Source of the DNA: Flagellimonas flava
GTDB taxonomy: Bacteria; Bacteroidota; Bacteroidia; Flavobacteriales; Flavobacteriaceae
Direction: 5' to 3'
DNA: 64,000 bases
Assembly: GCF_900129665.1 (NCBI RefSeq)
Contig: NZ_FQWL01000003.1
Location: 558,001 to 622,000 of the forward strand
Each line of letters starts with the position of its first letter. Position 1 is the first letter of the stretch. The notes below the pieces were generated by a model. That model was not told the DNA's origin, searched no databases, and saw nothing but the letters and a program-made list of their open reading frames with translations. This document shows positions 26,793 through 36,372 of the stretch, piece after piece. The position numbers and the translations under genes were made by a program.

Positions 26793-28283
26793 TTATTCCT
26801 TTGGGAATCTCACCGCAAAAACGGTTCCCTTACCCTCTTGGGAAGTAAAATCGATACTCCCTTGATAATTCTCCACGATATTTTTAACCATGCCCAAACC
26901 GAGTCCCATGCCGCTTGATTTGGTAGTAAACTTGGGTTCAAAAACCTTTTCCTTGAAATCATCCGGAATTCCAATGCCATTATCCGCAACAGAGATTTTA
27001 ACCTGAGCACCTTCAGATGCCACAGTTACCAAAATCCGGGGAGCATCCACTTCCGGAACAGCCTGAATGGCATTTTTGACCAAATTGGTAACCACGCGGA
27101 TAAGCTGGGTTCGGTCTAATTTGGCGATGATTTCCTTTTCATCCGAGATAAAATGAATATAATCCTCATGGAAAATTTCCAATGCCAGCTTCACGATTTT
27201 GACCACGTTCAAGGTCTCATTTTGTTGTGCGGGCATATTGGCAAAATTGGAAAAGGCCGAGGCTATATTGCTAAGGGTATCTATTTGCTGTATCACCGTC
27301 TTGGAAAACTCCTGGATTTTCTGTTCCGCCTTGGGATCGTTGGGATCAAACTTTCGCTGAAAGCTCTGAATGGTCAGCCGTAAAGGTGTCAATGGGTTTT
27401 TTATTTCATGGGCCACCTGTTTTGCCATTTCACGCCATGCTTGTTCCCTTTCGCTACGTGCGAGTTTCACCGCACTTTCTTCCAACTCGTCGATCATTCC
27501 GTTGTAGGAGTCCACCAGTTTTCCAATTTCAACACTAGGTCGGTCAATATGGATTTTTTCGTTCCGCTTGGTCAGGTTGGTCTGCTCCATTTTGTCTGAT
27601 ATGGTCTGAAGAGAACGAGTAATATATTTCGAAATGAAATAAGCAAATATGATGGCAGAAAGCAACATGAGCAGGTATACCCCGCCTAAGCGAAACAAGA
27701 ATTCCCGAAGCTCCATGTTGTTAAAGGAATTATCCTCAAAATAGGGCAGGTTAACAATACCTATGGGTTTGGACCTTAGGTCATTGATGTAGGTATAGGA
27801 TGCCTGATAGTTATCTCCAGCGGCACGTTTTTTCTCCACATAGCGCTTGTTCAGGTTCATATCCAGATTGTTCAGGATTTCGGCATCCAAACAATTGGAG
27901 ATGGAATCGGCCTCAAAGGCTGGTCTGGAACTTTTGATCAATCCGCCTTCCAGATCATAAATGTTGAAAGGGACATTTTGAACATCGGCAATCTTATAGA
28001 TTTCATCCCGGAAAATATTCTCAAGATTCTCAGTGCTAACTGGGTAGGTAGTCTCCCTTAAAACGTATGAAATACTCTGGAGAATCTGTTCTTCCTTACG
28101 TTCCAAGCGGTTTTCATGATAGTCTTTGCTCTGCTCCCTGTATTGATAGATGGTCACTCCAGCGATAAGCACCGAGGCTATTACCACCAACATGATCATG
28201 GTGAAAAAAATGCGGGAACGAAGCGATAATTTTTTAAACAATCCTTGGAAGTTTGGGATTAAAGTTAGCAATAATCGAGCCAT
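26793..28283 (-). CDS. NtrY-like sensor histidine kinase
   Basis: 496 residues with one membrane helix near 25-46 and another near 198-217 enclosing a periplasmic sensor region of about 150 residues. A HAMP linker follows. The phospho-acceptor is [16 protein letters not shown], in which Leu-Thr-Pro after the His box is typical for the NtrY group. The ATPase has [29 protein letters not shown] and [15 protein letters not shown]. No response regulator gene is adjacent, so its partner is elsewhere. HemJ precedes it and an enoyl-CoA hydratase gene follows. Confidence 0.92.
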   Translation of the reverse strand: MARLLLTLIPNFQGLFKKLSLRSRIFFTMIMLVVIASVLIAGVTIYQYREQSKDYHENRLERKEEQILQSISYVLRETTYPVSTENLENIFRDEIYKIADVQNVPFNIYDLEGGLIKSSRPAFEADSISNCLDAEILNNLDMNLNKRYVEKKRAAGDNYQASYTYINDLRSKPIGIVNLPYFEDNSFNNMELREFLFRLGGVYLLMLLSAIIFAYFISKYITRSLQTISDKMEQTNLTKRNEKIHIDRPSVEIGKLVDSYNGMIDELEESAVKLARSEREQAWREMAKQVAHEIKNPLTPLRLTIQSFQRKFDPNDPKAEQKIQEFSKTVIQQIDTLSNIASAFSNFANMPAQQNETLNVVKIVKLALEIFHEDYIHFISDEKEIIAKLDRTQLIRVVTNLVKNAIQAVPEVDAPRILVTVASEGAQVKISVADNGIGIPDDFKEKVFEPKFTTKSSGMGLGLGMVKNIVENYQGSIDFTSQEGKGTVFAVRFPKE

Positions 28284-28359
28284 TTCAGGTCCAAGTTCAA
28301 ACCCAATCTACAAGTTCAAAAATTGGTGTTGGAACCAGTGGCGTTCTATCATAACTTTT

Positions 28360-28905
28360 TTAGGCATTGGGATTTTTATCCCGGATTCTTTTGTATAATC
28401 GGATTCCCAACATGAGCAATATGGCCAGCACTAGTATCCCAACGGTTCCGTAAATCCAGTTGAATGCATTTTTCAACACTACCAAAAATACTACCGCAAA
28501 AAGTACCAAAGTGGCCACCTCGTTCCAAATCCGCATAAACCGTGAAGTGTATTTTACCTCATCCCGTTGCAATTGTTTAAAAATTTGGTGGCATTTTAAA
28601 TGGTAGACTATGAGCAATCCCACAAATGCCAATTTTATATGCATCCAAGATTGATTTAACCAACCGGGCATCAAAACCAATAACCAAATAGCGAAGACCG
28701 TGCATAGAATGGCAGAAGGCCATGTAATTATGTACCACAACCGTTTGGTCATTAGTTTCAGTTGGTCCGATAAGATCTCCTTATCAGGAGAAGGTTTTTG
28801 CCAAGCTTCAATATGGTAAATGAACAAGCGGGGAATGTAGAACAGACCTGCAAACCAGGTTACCACAAAAATCAAATGCAAAGATTTTATATAAGGATAT
28901 AACAT
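28360..28905 (-). CDS. hemJ: HemJ-like protoporphyrinogen IX oxidase (CopD-like membrane protein)
   Basis: 181 residues with four to five membrane helices. The N-terminal KSLHLIFVVTWFAGLFYIPRLFIY contains the family His, and MTKRLWYIITWPSAI holds the conserved basic residue and Trp. These fit HemJ, the membrane enzyme that oxidises protoporphyrinogen to protoporphyrin, before ferrochelatase. CopD-family copper proteins look similar, but the length and these motifs favour HemJ. The other hem genes begin 23 kb away, so it is not part of that cluster. Confidence 0.75.
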   Translation of the reverse strand: MLYPYIKSLHLIFVVTWFAGLFYIPRLFIYHIEAWQKPSPDKEILSDQLKLMTKRLWYIITWPSAILCTVFAIWLLVLMPGWLNQSWMHIKLAFVGLLIVYHLKCHQIFKQLQRDEVKYTSRFMRIWNEVATLVLFAVVFLVVLKNAFNWIYGTVGILVLAILLMLGIRLYKRIRDKNPNA

Positions 28906-28955
28906 TCCGTCAGTTACTTATGGCCACTGTAAATTTAAGGCTCCGTGTTCCTAAA

Positions 28956-30731
28956 TCAATCCACCAATCCCATTTTTTTAAGCAAAAAGCTTGCATTCAT
29001 GTTCTGACAAATGCCTTCTTGGAATTGGTAATCAAAGAAAAGTTCACCATCTACAATTCGTGCATCGAAGAAGTAGTTGGACACTTTTTTCTGTTCTTCC
29101 GCTACCGTGCATAAACTTAAATCATGGGTGGCTATTATCCCAGTTCCTCCTAAGCGCACCAATTTGTCCACGAATTTTTGCGAACCCAAGGCCTTATCCT
29201 TGCTGTTGGTTCCTTTTAATATTTCGTCCAAAACGATGAAGTACTTGTCCTTTCCCATTTCCTCCATGATAAACTTCAGTCGTTTTAGCTCACTAAAGAA
29301 ATAACTTTCCTCGTCGGCAAGGCTATCGGTGGTCCTCATACTGGTTATCAATTTAATTGGGGAATATACTACTGAGTGTGCGCAAACCGGAAGGCCAATA
29401 TTGGCCATTACCAATTGAAGGGAAACTGTTCGTAAAAAAGTACTTTTCCCGGCCATATTTGCGCCGGTAACTATGAAAAACTCATCATTTGCAATGCTTA
29501 TGTCATTTTGGATGGCTTTACCAGGGTCAAGCAAAGGGTGGGTCAGCCCCTTACACTCCAAAGTTTTTGAGGTAGTTGCAATTTTGGGATATGTATGATT
29601 CTGATGATTAAAGGCATAATTGCCCAAACTGTTGAAAGCATCAAAAAAAGAAATGGCCTCGAACCATTTTGGAATCCGGTCTTTGTTATCCCCAATCCAA
29701 TTTTCGATAGCATGGCAAATCATCAAATCCCTCAGAAAAAAACCATTCAAAATAAACCCAACCAGGACGTTGTTACGTTGGTCTAGTCGATCTAGCAATC
29801 TGGAAAATTTCTTTAGCACTTGGGAGCTAGTGTAATCTCCCTCGTCTACCTTTCCTTTTTGTTCATGCAAAAGTTCAGCTCGGAATTCTTCATTTTCAAT
29901 AAGTGCGAGCAAGCGTGAATATTGGGTAAAGGTGTTTTGGATTTTGGATGCATCAGCCGAAAGTTTGTTGGTCTTTTTCAAAAAGCGACCAGTGATTCCC
30001 AATCCCAAAACAAAAACCAATAACAACCAAAACCAGGATATCATGCTCATAAAACATCCTATGGTCACCGCTATGGAAATCGATGAAAAAATATATGCCA
30101 AGGTGAGTATGGACGGTGGGATAAATGATATATATCCGCTAAGCCAAGAAACAATTTTGGAGGCTGGGAGCTGCGTTTTTACCAGGACGGCAGTTGCACC
30201 AAATTCCTGTCGCCATTCAGGTTTTGTGGATAGCTCTTTGATAGCGGCTTGTTTTACTTCTATCTGTTCAATATTGTTCGATTGCAGCAGGCTCGCCAGT
30301 CGTTTGGCACCGCTTTCCAAGGCTGTCCTATTCAGATATTGATAAAAAGACCCCCGTCCAAACAAATCGATATCAGAACCAAACCAATGGTCGGCGTCCA
30401 TGTATTCCTTTCCATCGGGCAAATCGTAAAAATCCCTCTTGAGTACCTTCAACTCCTTTTGGTTCCGTGACAAAAGTTCGCCCGTCAGCTCATACTGATA
30501 CCGCAACTTGTTGTGCCGTAACACCAAGAAAACAAAAGTCCCGATTCCGAAGAAGAGTATTGGAACTAAAAATTGAGCCTTGTCCCAGCACAAATAGGTT
30601 CCTAAAATTGTGAGCACCACAACCAAAAGTCGTATGCTGCTGGAAACATCGAGTTTTTTTTTGATTTCACTGAGCCGCGTTTCAAACTTCCGCAGCTGGG
30701 TTTCATAAAAAGAATGGGGATTCACACTCAT
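28956..30731 (-). CDS. Membrane-anchored MutS-family ATPase
   Basis: 591 residues. The C-terminal half has the MutS ATPase core: Walker A GANMAGKSTFLRTVSLQL, a Walker B-like FIVLDEILKGTNSKDK and the following ATHDLSLC. The N-terminal half lacks the MutS mismatch-binding domain. It carries hydrophobic segments near 28-65 (LLVVVLTILGTYLCW, FLVPILFFGIGTFVFLVL) and near 208-262, so it is likely a membrane protein. The family is widespread in Bacteroidota and its function is unknown; a role in mismatch repair is unlikely. Its start codon follows a long stem (30736-30793). Confidence 0.85.
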   Translation of the reverse strand: MSVNPHSFYETQLRKFETRLSEIKKKLDVSSSIRLLVVVLTILGTYLCWDKAQFLVPILFFGIGTFVFLVLRHNKLRYQYELTGELLSRNQKELKVLKRDFYDLPDGKEYMDADHWFGSDIDLFGRGSFYQYLNRTALESGAKRLASLLQSNNIEQIEVKQAAIKELSTKPEWRQEFGATAVLVKTQLPASKIVSWLSGYISFIPPSILTLAYIFSSISIAVTIGCFMSMISWFWLLLVFVLGLGITGRFLKKTNKLSADASKIQNTFTQYSRLLALIENEEFRAELLHEQKGKVDEGDYTSSQVLKKFSRLLDRLDQRNNVLVGFILNGFFLRDLMICHAIENWIGDNKDRIPKWFEAISFFDAFNSLGNYAFNHQNHTYPKIATTSKTLECKGLTHPLLDPGKAIQNDISIANDEFFIVTGANMAGKSTFLRTVSLQLVMANIGLPVCAHSVVYSPIKLITSMRTTDSLADEESYFFSELKRLKFIMEEMGKDKYFIVLDEILKGTNSKDKALGSQKFVDKLVRLGGTGIIATHDLSLCTVAEEQKKVSNYFFDARIVDGELFFDYQFQEGICQNMNASFLLKKMGLVD

Positions 30732-30735
30732 AAAA

Positions 30736-30793
30736 TCGCCTAAACCTATACAGGTAGTTCTCGTCCTTTATAGGAGGCGATAAATTTAGGCGA
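30736..30793 (-). promoter_or_regulatory. Stem in the 5' region of the MutS-like gene
   Basis: On the minus strand TCGCCTAAA (30793-30785) pairs with TTTAGGCGA (30744-30736), and the inner CCTATA with TATAGG extends the stem. It ends four bases before the start codon at 30731. It could hide the ribosome-binding region in the transcript. Confidence 0.45.
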
Positions 30794-30822
30794 ATTCATT
30801 GGAATCCCCATTTTTGGGCGGC

Positions 30823-33800
30823 CTATTCCTCTATAGACAGGTAATTAAGGTTTAAACTGTTGAATTGCCGGTTAAACTCTTGCATTTCTTTATCAACCAG
30901 GGCATCAAATGCATCCAATTCCGTATTGATTTTTGATGTCAACTCGTTTTTAACAGCTACATCCTGTGCCGTTGGCGGGAAATCGTCAATGGAAACCAGG
31001 CTATTGAGATGCCCCAATTTATTGGTCAAACGAATTGGGAAATTCAAGGGATCTTGATTACTCCGGTTCTTGGTCTGGTACAGCGCTTTTTCTATTGCGC
31101 CGAAACGCTCCTTCATTTCGTTTGCTTTTTTCACCAATTCCTTGGTTTCTTCATTGTCTTTGTATTGCTTCGCGAATGCCGCCAAGAGCTCATTGATCTT
31201 TCGGATTTTTTTGATGGATTGGTGTGCTTTATCCACAGTGGAATTGATATCCGAAATAAAATCATACTGTCTTTGCATATCGGCTATCGAAACTTCTGCC
31301 CTTGGGTCTGCCAAAATCTTGAATTCTTGGGTTTGATCAGCCCCATTAACATTGAGGTGTACCTTATAAGAGCCGGGCACCGCCTTGGCACCGTTTAGGT
31401 TGGCCCACCAAAGAATCATTCCCTTCAACTTTTCTGCGCCCTTGCCCCGGGTATCCCAAACATGGGTGTTCCCTCCTTTTTTAGCTTTCAGTTTCTTTTT
31501 GTCCTCTTTGGCGAAAGAACTATAGGATGCCAAGGTATCCCCGCTCATAGAGGTATAGGTGAGTTGAATACTGTCTTTTTCAGATTTATTCTTGAGATAG
31601 AAATGCGTAATCACACCATTGGGATGATTTTGTCCTTCGGTTTTTGAAGGTTCTTTGGCTGCTGATCCTTTGGTTCTGTAGCTATCCTTTGGCCTATAAA
31701 GAATATTTCCTGCGCTTTTCTTGGAAGCGTCCAGTTGGTGTAGCACTGTTAAATCATCAATAATCCAAATACTTCTTCCTTGGGTGGCCACCACCAAATT
31801 ATTGTCTTTTATGGTCAAATCCGTGATAGGAACAATTGGCAAATTCAATTGGAACTTATCCCATCTTTGTCCATCATTGAAAGAAATATACATGCCGGTT
31901 TCCGTGCCTGCATACAGTAAACCCTTTCTTTTTGGGTCTTCCCGAAGGGCTCTTGTAAAATGCTCTGAGTTTATACCATTCGTTATTTTTGTCCAGGTTT
32001 GCCCATAGTCAGTAGTCTTGTACAAGTAGGGTTGGAAATCCCCTAACTTATATCTTGTGGCAGCCACGTAGCAAGTTCCCTCATCAAAAGCAGAAGGTTC
32101 CACGCTATTGATCATGCTCCATTCTGGTAAGTTGGGAGGCGTTACATTTTCCCAATTCGCCCCTCCGTCCTTGGAAACATGGATAAGTCCATCATCACTT
32201 CCTACCCAAAGTAGACCTTCCTTTATGGGACTTTCATTGGCAGCAAAAATGGTGCAGTAGTATTCTACTCCAGTATTATCTTGGGTGATGGGACCTCCAC
32301 TGCTCACCAACTTTGTTGGGTCGTTTCTGGTAAGGTCGCCACTTAACAGTTCCCAGCTCTGCCCTTCATTGGTGCTCAGGTGCACATGATTGGAAAAGGT
32401 GTACAGTTTCTTGGGATTATGTTTGCTGAAAATGATGGGAAAGTTCCATTGAAAACGGTACTTCATTCCTTCCGCTCCATACCCCATGGGGTTGTCCGGC
32501 CATACGTTTATGCCACGCACAGTTCCCTTATCATGGTTGACTCGGGTCAAAAATCCGCCATAACTACCCCCGTAAACAATATCATTATTGGTGGGGTCCA
32601 CCGCTATATGGGCAGATTCACCACCTGCGGTGGGTTCCCAATCTTCCTCACTAATAGATTCGTCATCGCTTCTATGATTGATTCGAATTGTGGAATTATC
32701 CTGCTGCGCCACATAAATGCGATACGGGAATGCATTATCCGTGGTCACCCTATAAAATTGTGCTGTTGGTTGGTTGTAATATGTACTCCATGTTTCTCCT
32801 CCGTCATAACTTACCTGTGCGCCGCCATCATCACCAATAATCATGCGTTTGGAATTTTCTGGTGATATCCATAAATCGTGATGGTCCCCATGAGGTGCAT
32901 TGAAGGTATTGAATGTTTTTCCTCCATCGGTAGATTTATGGTAACGAACATTCAGCACATAAACGACATCTTCATCCTCTGTATCGGCATAAACGCGGGT
33001 GTAATACCATGCGCGTTGTCGTAGTTTACGTTCGCTGTTGACCTGAGCCCATTTTTTTCCTCCGTCTTCGGAACGGTAAAGTCCCCCTTTTTCCTTGTGT
33101 TCAACAATGGCCCATACCCGATCACTATTTTTGGGAGAAACGGTAACTCCTATAATACCAAGTGTATCTTTGGGAAAACCCTCGTTTTTGGAAATCTCTG
33201 TCCAAGTTTCACCACTGTCGGTACTTTTCCAAAGTGCAGAACCATCTCCTCCGCTACTCAAACTATAGGGTGTCCTCTTGGCCCGCCATGTTGACGCGTA
33301 CAAAATTCTAGGATTGTTCGGGTCTATGGTGAGATCAACTGCACCTGCCTGATCATTTACAAATAGAACCTGTCTCCAAGTGTTACCACCATCTGTACTT
33401 TTATACACTCCTCGTTCCTTGGTAGGCTTATAAATATTTCCCAGAACCGCCGCATACACGGTATTGTAATCTGTTGGATGAATCCGGATTCTTGGGACAT
33501 GTCGACTCTTTTCAAGTCCTGCCTTTTCCCAAGTTTTTCCGGCATCCTCGGTTTTCCAAATGCCATATCCACTGGATACGTTTCCGCGTAAGGTCTTCTC
33601 GCCCCCGCCAACATAAATCACATTGGGGTCACTTTTGGCTACTTCAACAGCGCCTATGCTTCCCCCAAAATATCCGTCGGAAATATTCTCCCATGAACGA
33701 CCGCCATCCAAAGTTTTCCATACTCCCCCACCGGTGGCTCCAAAGTAAAATAGATTGGGTTCTCCAGGAACACCGGTCACTGCGGCAGAACGACCGCCAC

Positions 33801-33963
33801 GGAAAGGTCCAACCAAACGGTACTCAAGACTTGAATACAGTTCCTCAGGATACTCCGGTCCACTTTGATTGTTCCTTTTTCTTTGGGATTGGACAGATGT
33901 TGCAAATAGGCAACAGGCCAGCACTAAAATGCCGGCTTTGACAAAAGATAATTTCATTTTCAA
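30823..33963 (-). CDS. VPS10/sortilin-like BNR-repeat glycosidase-type secreted protein
   Basis: 1046 residues with a signal peptide (GILVLACCLFATSVQSQ). The N-terminal 700 residues form beta-propellers with many BNR/Asp-box repeats (TDGGNTWRQ, KDGGANWENV, TDYGQTWTKI and similar), the pattern of VPS10/sortilin and sialidase-like proteins. The remaining C-terminal part has a FixG/Ig-like region and a helical tail. Such proteins are abundant in marine Bacteroidota and may bind glycans or proteins at the surface; activity is not shown. It is divergent from the P1 peptidase gene. Confidence 0.9.
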   Translation of the reverse strand: MKMKLSFVKAGILVLACCLFATSVQSQRKRNNQSGPEYPEELYSSLEYRLVGPFRGGRSAAVTGVPGEPNLFYFGATGGGVWKTLDGGRSWENISDGYFGGSIGAVEVAKSDPNVIYVGGGEKTLRGNVSSGYGIWKTEDAGKTWEKAGLEKSRHVPRIRIHPTDYNTVYAAVLGNIYKPTKERGVYKSTDGGNTWRQVLFVNDQAGAVDLTIDPNNPRILYASTWRAKRTPYSLSSGGDGSALWKSTDSGETWTEISKNEGFPKDTLGIIGVTVSPKNSDRVWAIVEHKEKGGLYRSEDGGKKWAQVNSERKLRQRAWYYTRVYADTEDEDVVYVLNVRYHKSTDGGKTFNTFNAPHGDHHDLWISPENSKRMIIGDDGGAQVSYDGGETWSTYYNQPTAQFYRVTTDNAFPYRIYVAQQDNSTIRINHRSDDESISEEDWEPTAGGESAHIAVDPTNNDIVYGGSYGGFLTRVNHDKGTVRGINVWPDNPMGYGAEGMKYRFQWNFPIIFSKHNPKKLYTFSNHVHLSTNEGQSWELLSGDLTRNDPTKLVSSGGPITQDNTGVEYYCTIFAANESPIKEGLLWVGSDDGLIHVSKDGGANWENVTPPNLPEWSMINSVEPSAFDEGTCYVAATRYKLGDFQPYLYKTTDYGQTWTKITNGINSEHFTRALREDPKRKGLLYAGTETGMYISFNDGQRWDKFQLNLPIVPITDLTIKDNNLVVATQGRSIWIIDDLTVLHQLDASKKSAGNILYRPKDSYRTKGSAAKEPSKTEGQNHPNGVITHFYLKNKSEKDSIQLTYTSMSGDTLASYSSFAKEDKKKLKAKKGGNTHVWDTRGKGAEKLKGMILWWANLNGAKAVPGSYKVHLNVNGADQTQEFKILADPRAEVSIADMQRQYDFISDINSTVDKAHQSIKKIRKINELLAAFAKQYKDNEETKELVKKANEMKERFGAIEKALYQTKNRSNQDPLNFPIRLTNKLGHLNSLVSIDDFPPTAQDVAVKNELTSKINTELDAFDALVDKEMQEFNRQFNSLNLNYLSIEE

Positions 33964-34046
33964 GGTGTTGAATTAGTCGATCTTAAATGTAGGGAAAAAG
34001 CCGCAATGATTTCCCCTTACATTTCAAAAATGGTAATTTGGTCTTC

Positions 34047-35171
34047 ATGGTCAAAAAATCAATCTTAATAGTACTGTTGTTCGCATTTTTTTTAAGTTCC
34101 GCACAACAAAAACGTCTCAGGGACCACGGAATTGAAATCGGAGTGCTAAATCCGGGTCCATTAAATGCGGTTACCGATGTTCCCGGAGTACGTGTAGGAC
34201 ATACCACTCTAATCAAAGGAGACAATGTTAGAACAGGTGTGACCGCCATTCTACCGCATTCGGATAATATTTTTCAAAAAAAAGTCCCTGCGGCTATATT
34301 TCTGGGTAATGGATTTGGAAAATTGGCTGGATATTCCCAGGTCAAGGAATTGGGAAATTTGGAAACCCCTATCGTCTTAACAAATACTCTAGGAGTGGCA
34401 ACAGCGGTTAATGCTGTTGTGGATTACACCCTAAACCTTCCCCATAATGAAGCTGTGCAATCGGTCAATGCGGTTGTAGGTGAGACCAACGATGGTTACC
34501 TAAATGACATTCGTGGTAGACACCTAACCGAAAAGGACGTGCTATTGGCCATAGAAAACGCAGAGCCCGGACCCGTTAAAGAGGGGAATGTTGGAGCTGG
34601 AACCGGGACCGTTTGTTTTGGCTTTAAAGGCGGTATTGGAACATCCTCTAGGGTAGTTCCCAAAGAAGCAGGTGGTTATACCGTTGGTGTACTAGCGCAA
34701 ACCAATTTTGGCGGAATGTTAAAGATAGCAGGAGTAGATGTAGGAAAGCAAATGGGTCATTATTCGGACAGTTTTAAATACGCCACCGACGGATCCTGCA
34801 TGATGGTTGTCCTTACCAATGCTCCACTGAATTCCAGAAACTTAGAGCGATTGGCCAAGAGGGCCATGTTGGGTTTAGCAAGGACTGGAGGAATAGCAAG
34901 CAACGGCAGCGGCGACTATGTAATTGCAGTTTCCACGGCTGAAGCTTCAAGAATTCCTTATGTAAGTGAACAGCTGGCCACATCTGCACCAGCCATGAGA
35001 AATGAAGCCATGACCCCACTGTTCTTAGCCACAATTGAAGCAACGGAGGAAGCAATTTTGAACTCGCTTTTTACAGCAGAAAGTATGATCGGTAGAAAGG
35101 GACACAAAATAGAAGCTCTGCCCAAAACGGAGGTGTTGGAGATGCTAAGGGAAGCCGGAAAAATTCGCTGA
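34047..35171 (+). CDS. P1 family peptidase (DmpA/BapA-like aminopeptidase)
   Basis: 374 residues from MVKKSILIVLLFAFF; an upstream TTG at 34038 gives three more residues. The signal peptide ends near SSAQQ. Family marks are the N-terminal GVLNPGPLNAVTDVPGVRVGHTTL, GAGTGTVCFGFKGGIGTSSR (Ser200-Ser201) and NGSGDYVIAVSTAE. P1 enzymes are self-cleaving N-terminal nucleophile hydrolases that release N-terminal amino acids, some with beta-amino acid preference. I do not assign the nucleophile. Its export suggests use of peptides in the periplasm. Confidence 0.88.
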   Translation: MVKKSILIVLLFAFFLSSAQQKRLRDHGIEIGVLNPGPLNAVTDVPGVRVGHTTLIKGDNVRTGVTAILPHSDNIFQKKVPAAIFLGNGFGKLAGYSQVKELGNLETPIVLTNTLGVATAVNAVVDYTLNLPHNEAVQSVNAVVGETNDGYLNDIRGRHLTEKDVLLAIENAEPGPVKEGNVGAGTGTVCFGFKGGIGTSSRVVPKEAGGYTVGVLAQTNFGGMLKIAGVDVGKQMGHYSDSFKYATDGSCMMVVLTNAPLNSRNLERLAKRAMLGLARTGGIASNGSGDYVIAVSTAEASRIPYVSEQLATSAPAMRNEAMTPLFLATIEATEEAILNSLFTAESMIGRKGHKIEALPKTEVLEMLREAGKIR

Positions 35172-35235
35172 TTATTATTTCCTTCAATCTTACCTTTTTT
35201 ATAGCTTTAGAAACAAATACAAAAAACACTGCACC

Positions 35236-36369
35236 ATGGATATTTTTAGCAAGATCAAAGAAAAGCTCACCCATGAGTTTATAGACATTATTGAATGGTT
35301 GGATTATACCGATGACACTATCGCCCATCGGTTTGAACGCTACCAAAACGAAATAAAGAACGGAGCCAAACTTATTGTCCGGGAAGGGCAGACAGCCGTA
35401 TTTGTCAACGAAGGGCAATTGGCCGATGTCTTCACTCCAGGAACCTACGACCTTACCACTAAAAACCTACCTATTTTAGCCACTTTGAAGGGGTGGAAGT
35501 ATGGATTCAATTCTCCTTTTAAGGCTGAAGTTTATTTTGTGAATACCCATTTGTTTACGGATGAAAAATGGGGTACCAAAAGCCCAATAACCCTAAGTGA
35601 TGATCGTTTTGGGCTTGTTGAAATCCGTGCCTTTGGAACTTACGCCTTCAAAATATCGGATGCAGGAAAGTTCATTGTTGATATTGTTGGGACCGACAAT
35701 AACTTCACCAATTTTGAAATCAATGAACACCTCAAAAGTCTTATCGCGACCCGATTTACGGATACTGTGGGGGAAGCCAACCTTCCTATAGAATTATACG
35801 CGGCAAATACCTCCGAACTCTCAGAAACTTGTCAAGAGGTGATGAAACCTGAATTCTTGTCGGTGGGAATCTCACTGGAGAAATTTTACATTGAAAACGT
35901 TTCCATGCCGGAAGACCTTAAAAAGGAAATCTTTGAATACAGCCGAATTGACAAACTGGACCTGGACAAACTCACTAAGTTTAAAACGGCCAAGGCTATT
36001 GAGGCCGCGGCCAAAAACGAAGGTGGAACCGCCGGTGCCGGAATGGGCATGGGTATGGGCTTTGTCCTGGCACAGCAAATGGGTGGGATGATGTCGCCCC
36101 AAATGGGAGGCGCCGCGCAAAGACCACAGCCGGGAGCTGCTGTACCCCCTCCAATGCCAGTTCAAGTCCAATACTTTTATGCCGTCAATGGGGCACAACA
36201 AGGGCCAGTCTCCTTCGAACAACTTCAAGCACTCTTTGCAGGTAGGACCATTAACCGGGATAGTTTGGTTTGGAAGCAGGGAATGGCCAACTGGACCGCT
36301 TTAAAAGATGTGGAAGAACTAAAATCGTTCCTCGGTGGAAACACCCCTCCTCCATTGCCAAATTCTTAA
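35236..36369 (+). CDS. SPFH-domain protein with C-terminal GYF_2 domain (YdjI-like)
   Basis: 377 residues. The first 270 residues match the SPFH/virion-core family related to Bacillus YdjI (DIFSKIKEKLTHEFIDIIEWLDYT, REGQTAVFVNEGQLADVFTPGTY). A Gly/Met-rich linker follows (GMGMGMGFVLAQQMGG, with QMGGMMSPQMGG). The C-terminal domain (about 312-370) is GYF_2/DUF4339 (YFYAVNGAQQGPVSFEQLQ, WKQGMANWTAL). It is immediately followed by a zinc-ribbon protein gene resembling YdjG. In Bacillus these proteins recruit PspA-type YdjF to the membrane; no PspA gene is near. It may act in membrane stress. The fused GYF_2 domain is an added part. Confidence 0.85.
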   Translation: MDIFSKIKEKLTHEFIDIIEWLDYTDDTIAHRFERYQNEIKNGAKLIVREGQTAVFVNEGQLADVFTPGTYDLTTKNLPILATLKGWKYGFNSPFKAEVYFVNTHLFTDEKWGTKSPITLSDDRFGLVEIRAFGTYAFKISDAGKFIVDIVGTDNNFTNFEINEHLKSLIATRFTDTVGEANLPIELYAANTSELSETCQEVMKPEFLSVGISLEKFYIENVSMPEDLKKEIFEYSRIDKLDLDKLTKFKTAKAIEAAAKNEGGTAGAGMGMGMGFVLAQQMGGMMSPQMGGAAQRPQPGAAVPPPMPVQVQYFYAVNGAQQGPVSFEQLQALFAGRTINRDSLVWKQGMANWTALKDVEELKSFLGGNTPPPLPNS

Positions 36370-36372
36370 TTT

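Noticed and set aside
28292..28320. Direct repeat CAAGTTCAAA (two copies, 19 bp apart) before the NtrY-like kinase gene
   Set aside because: Short and low in complexity, with no matching regulator; it may be chance.
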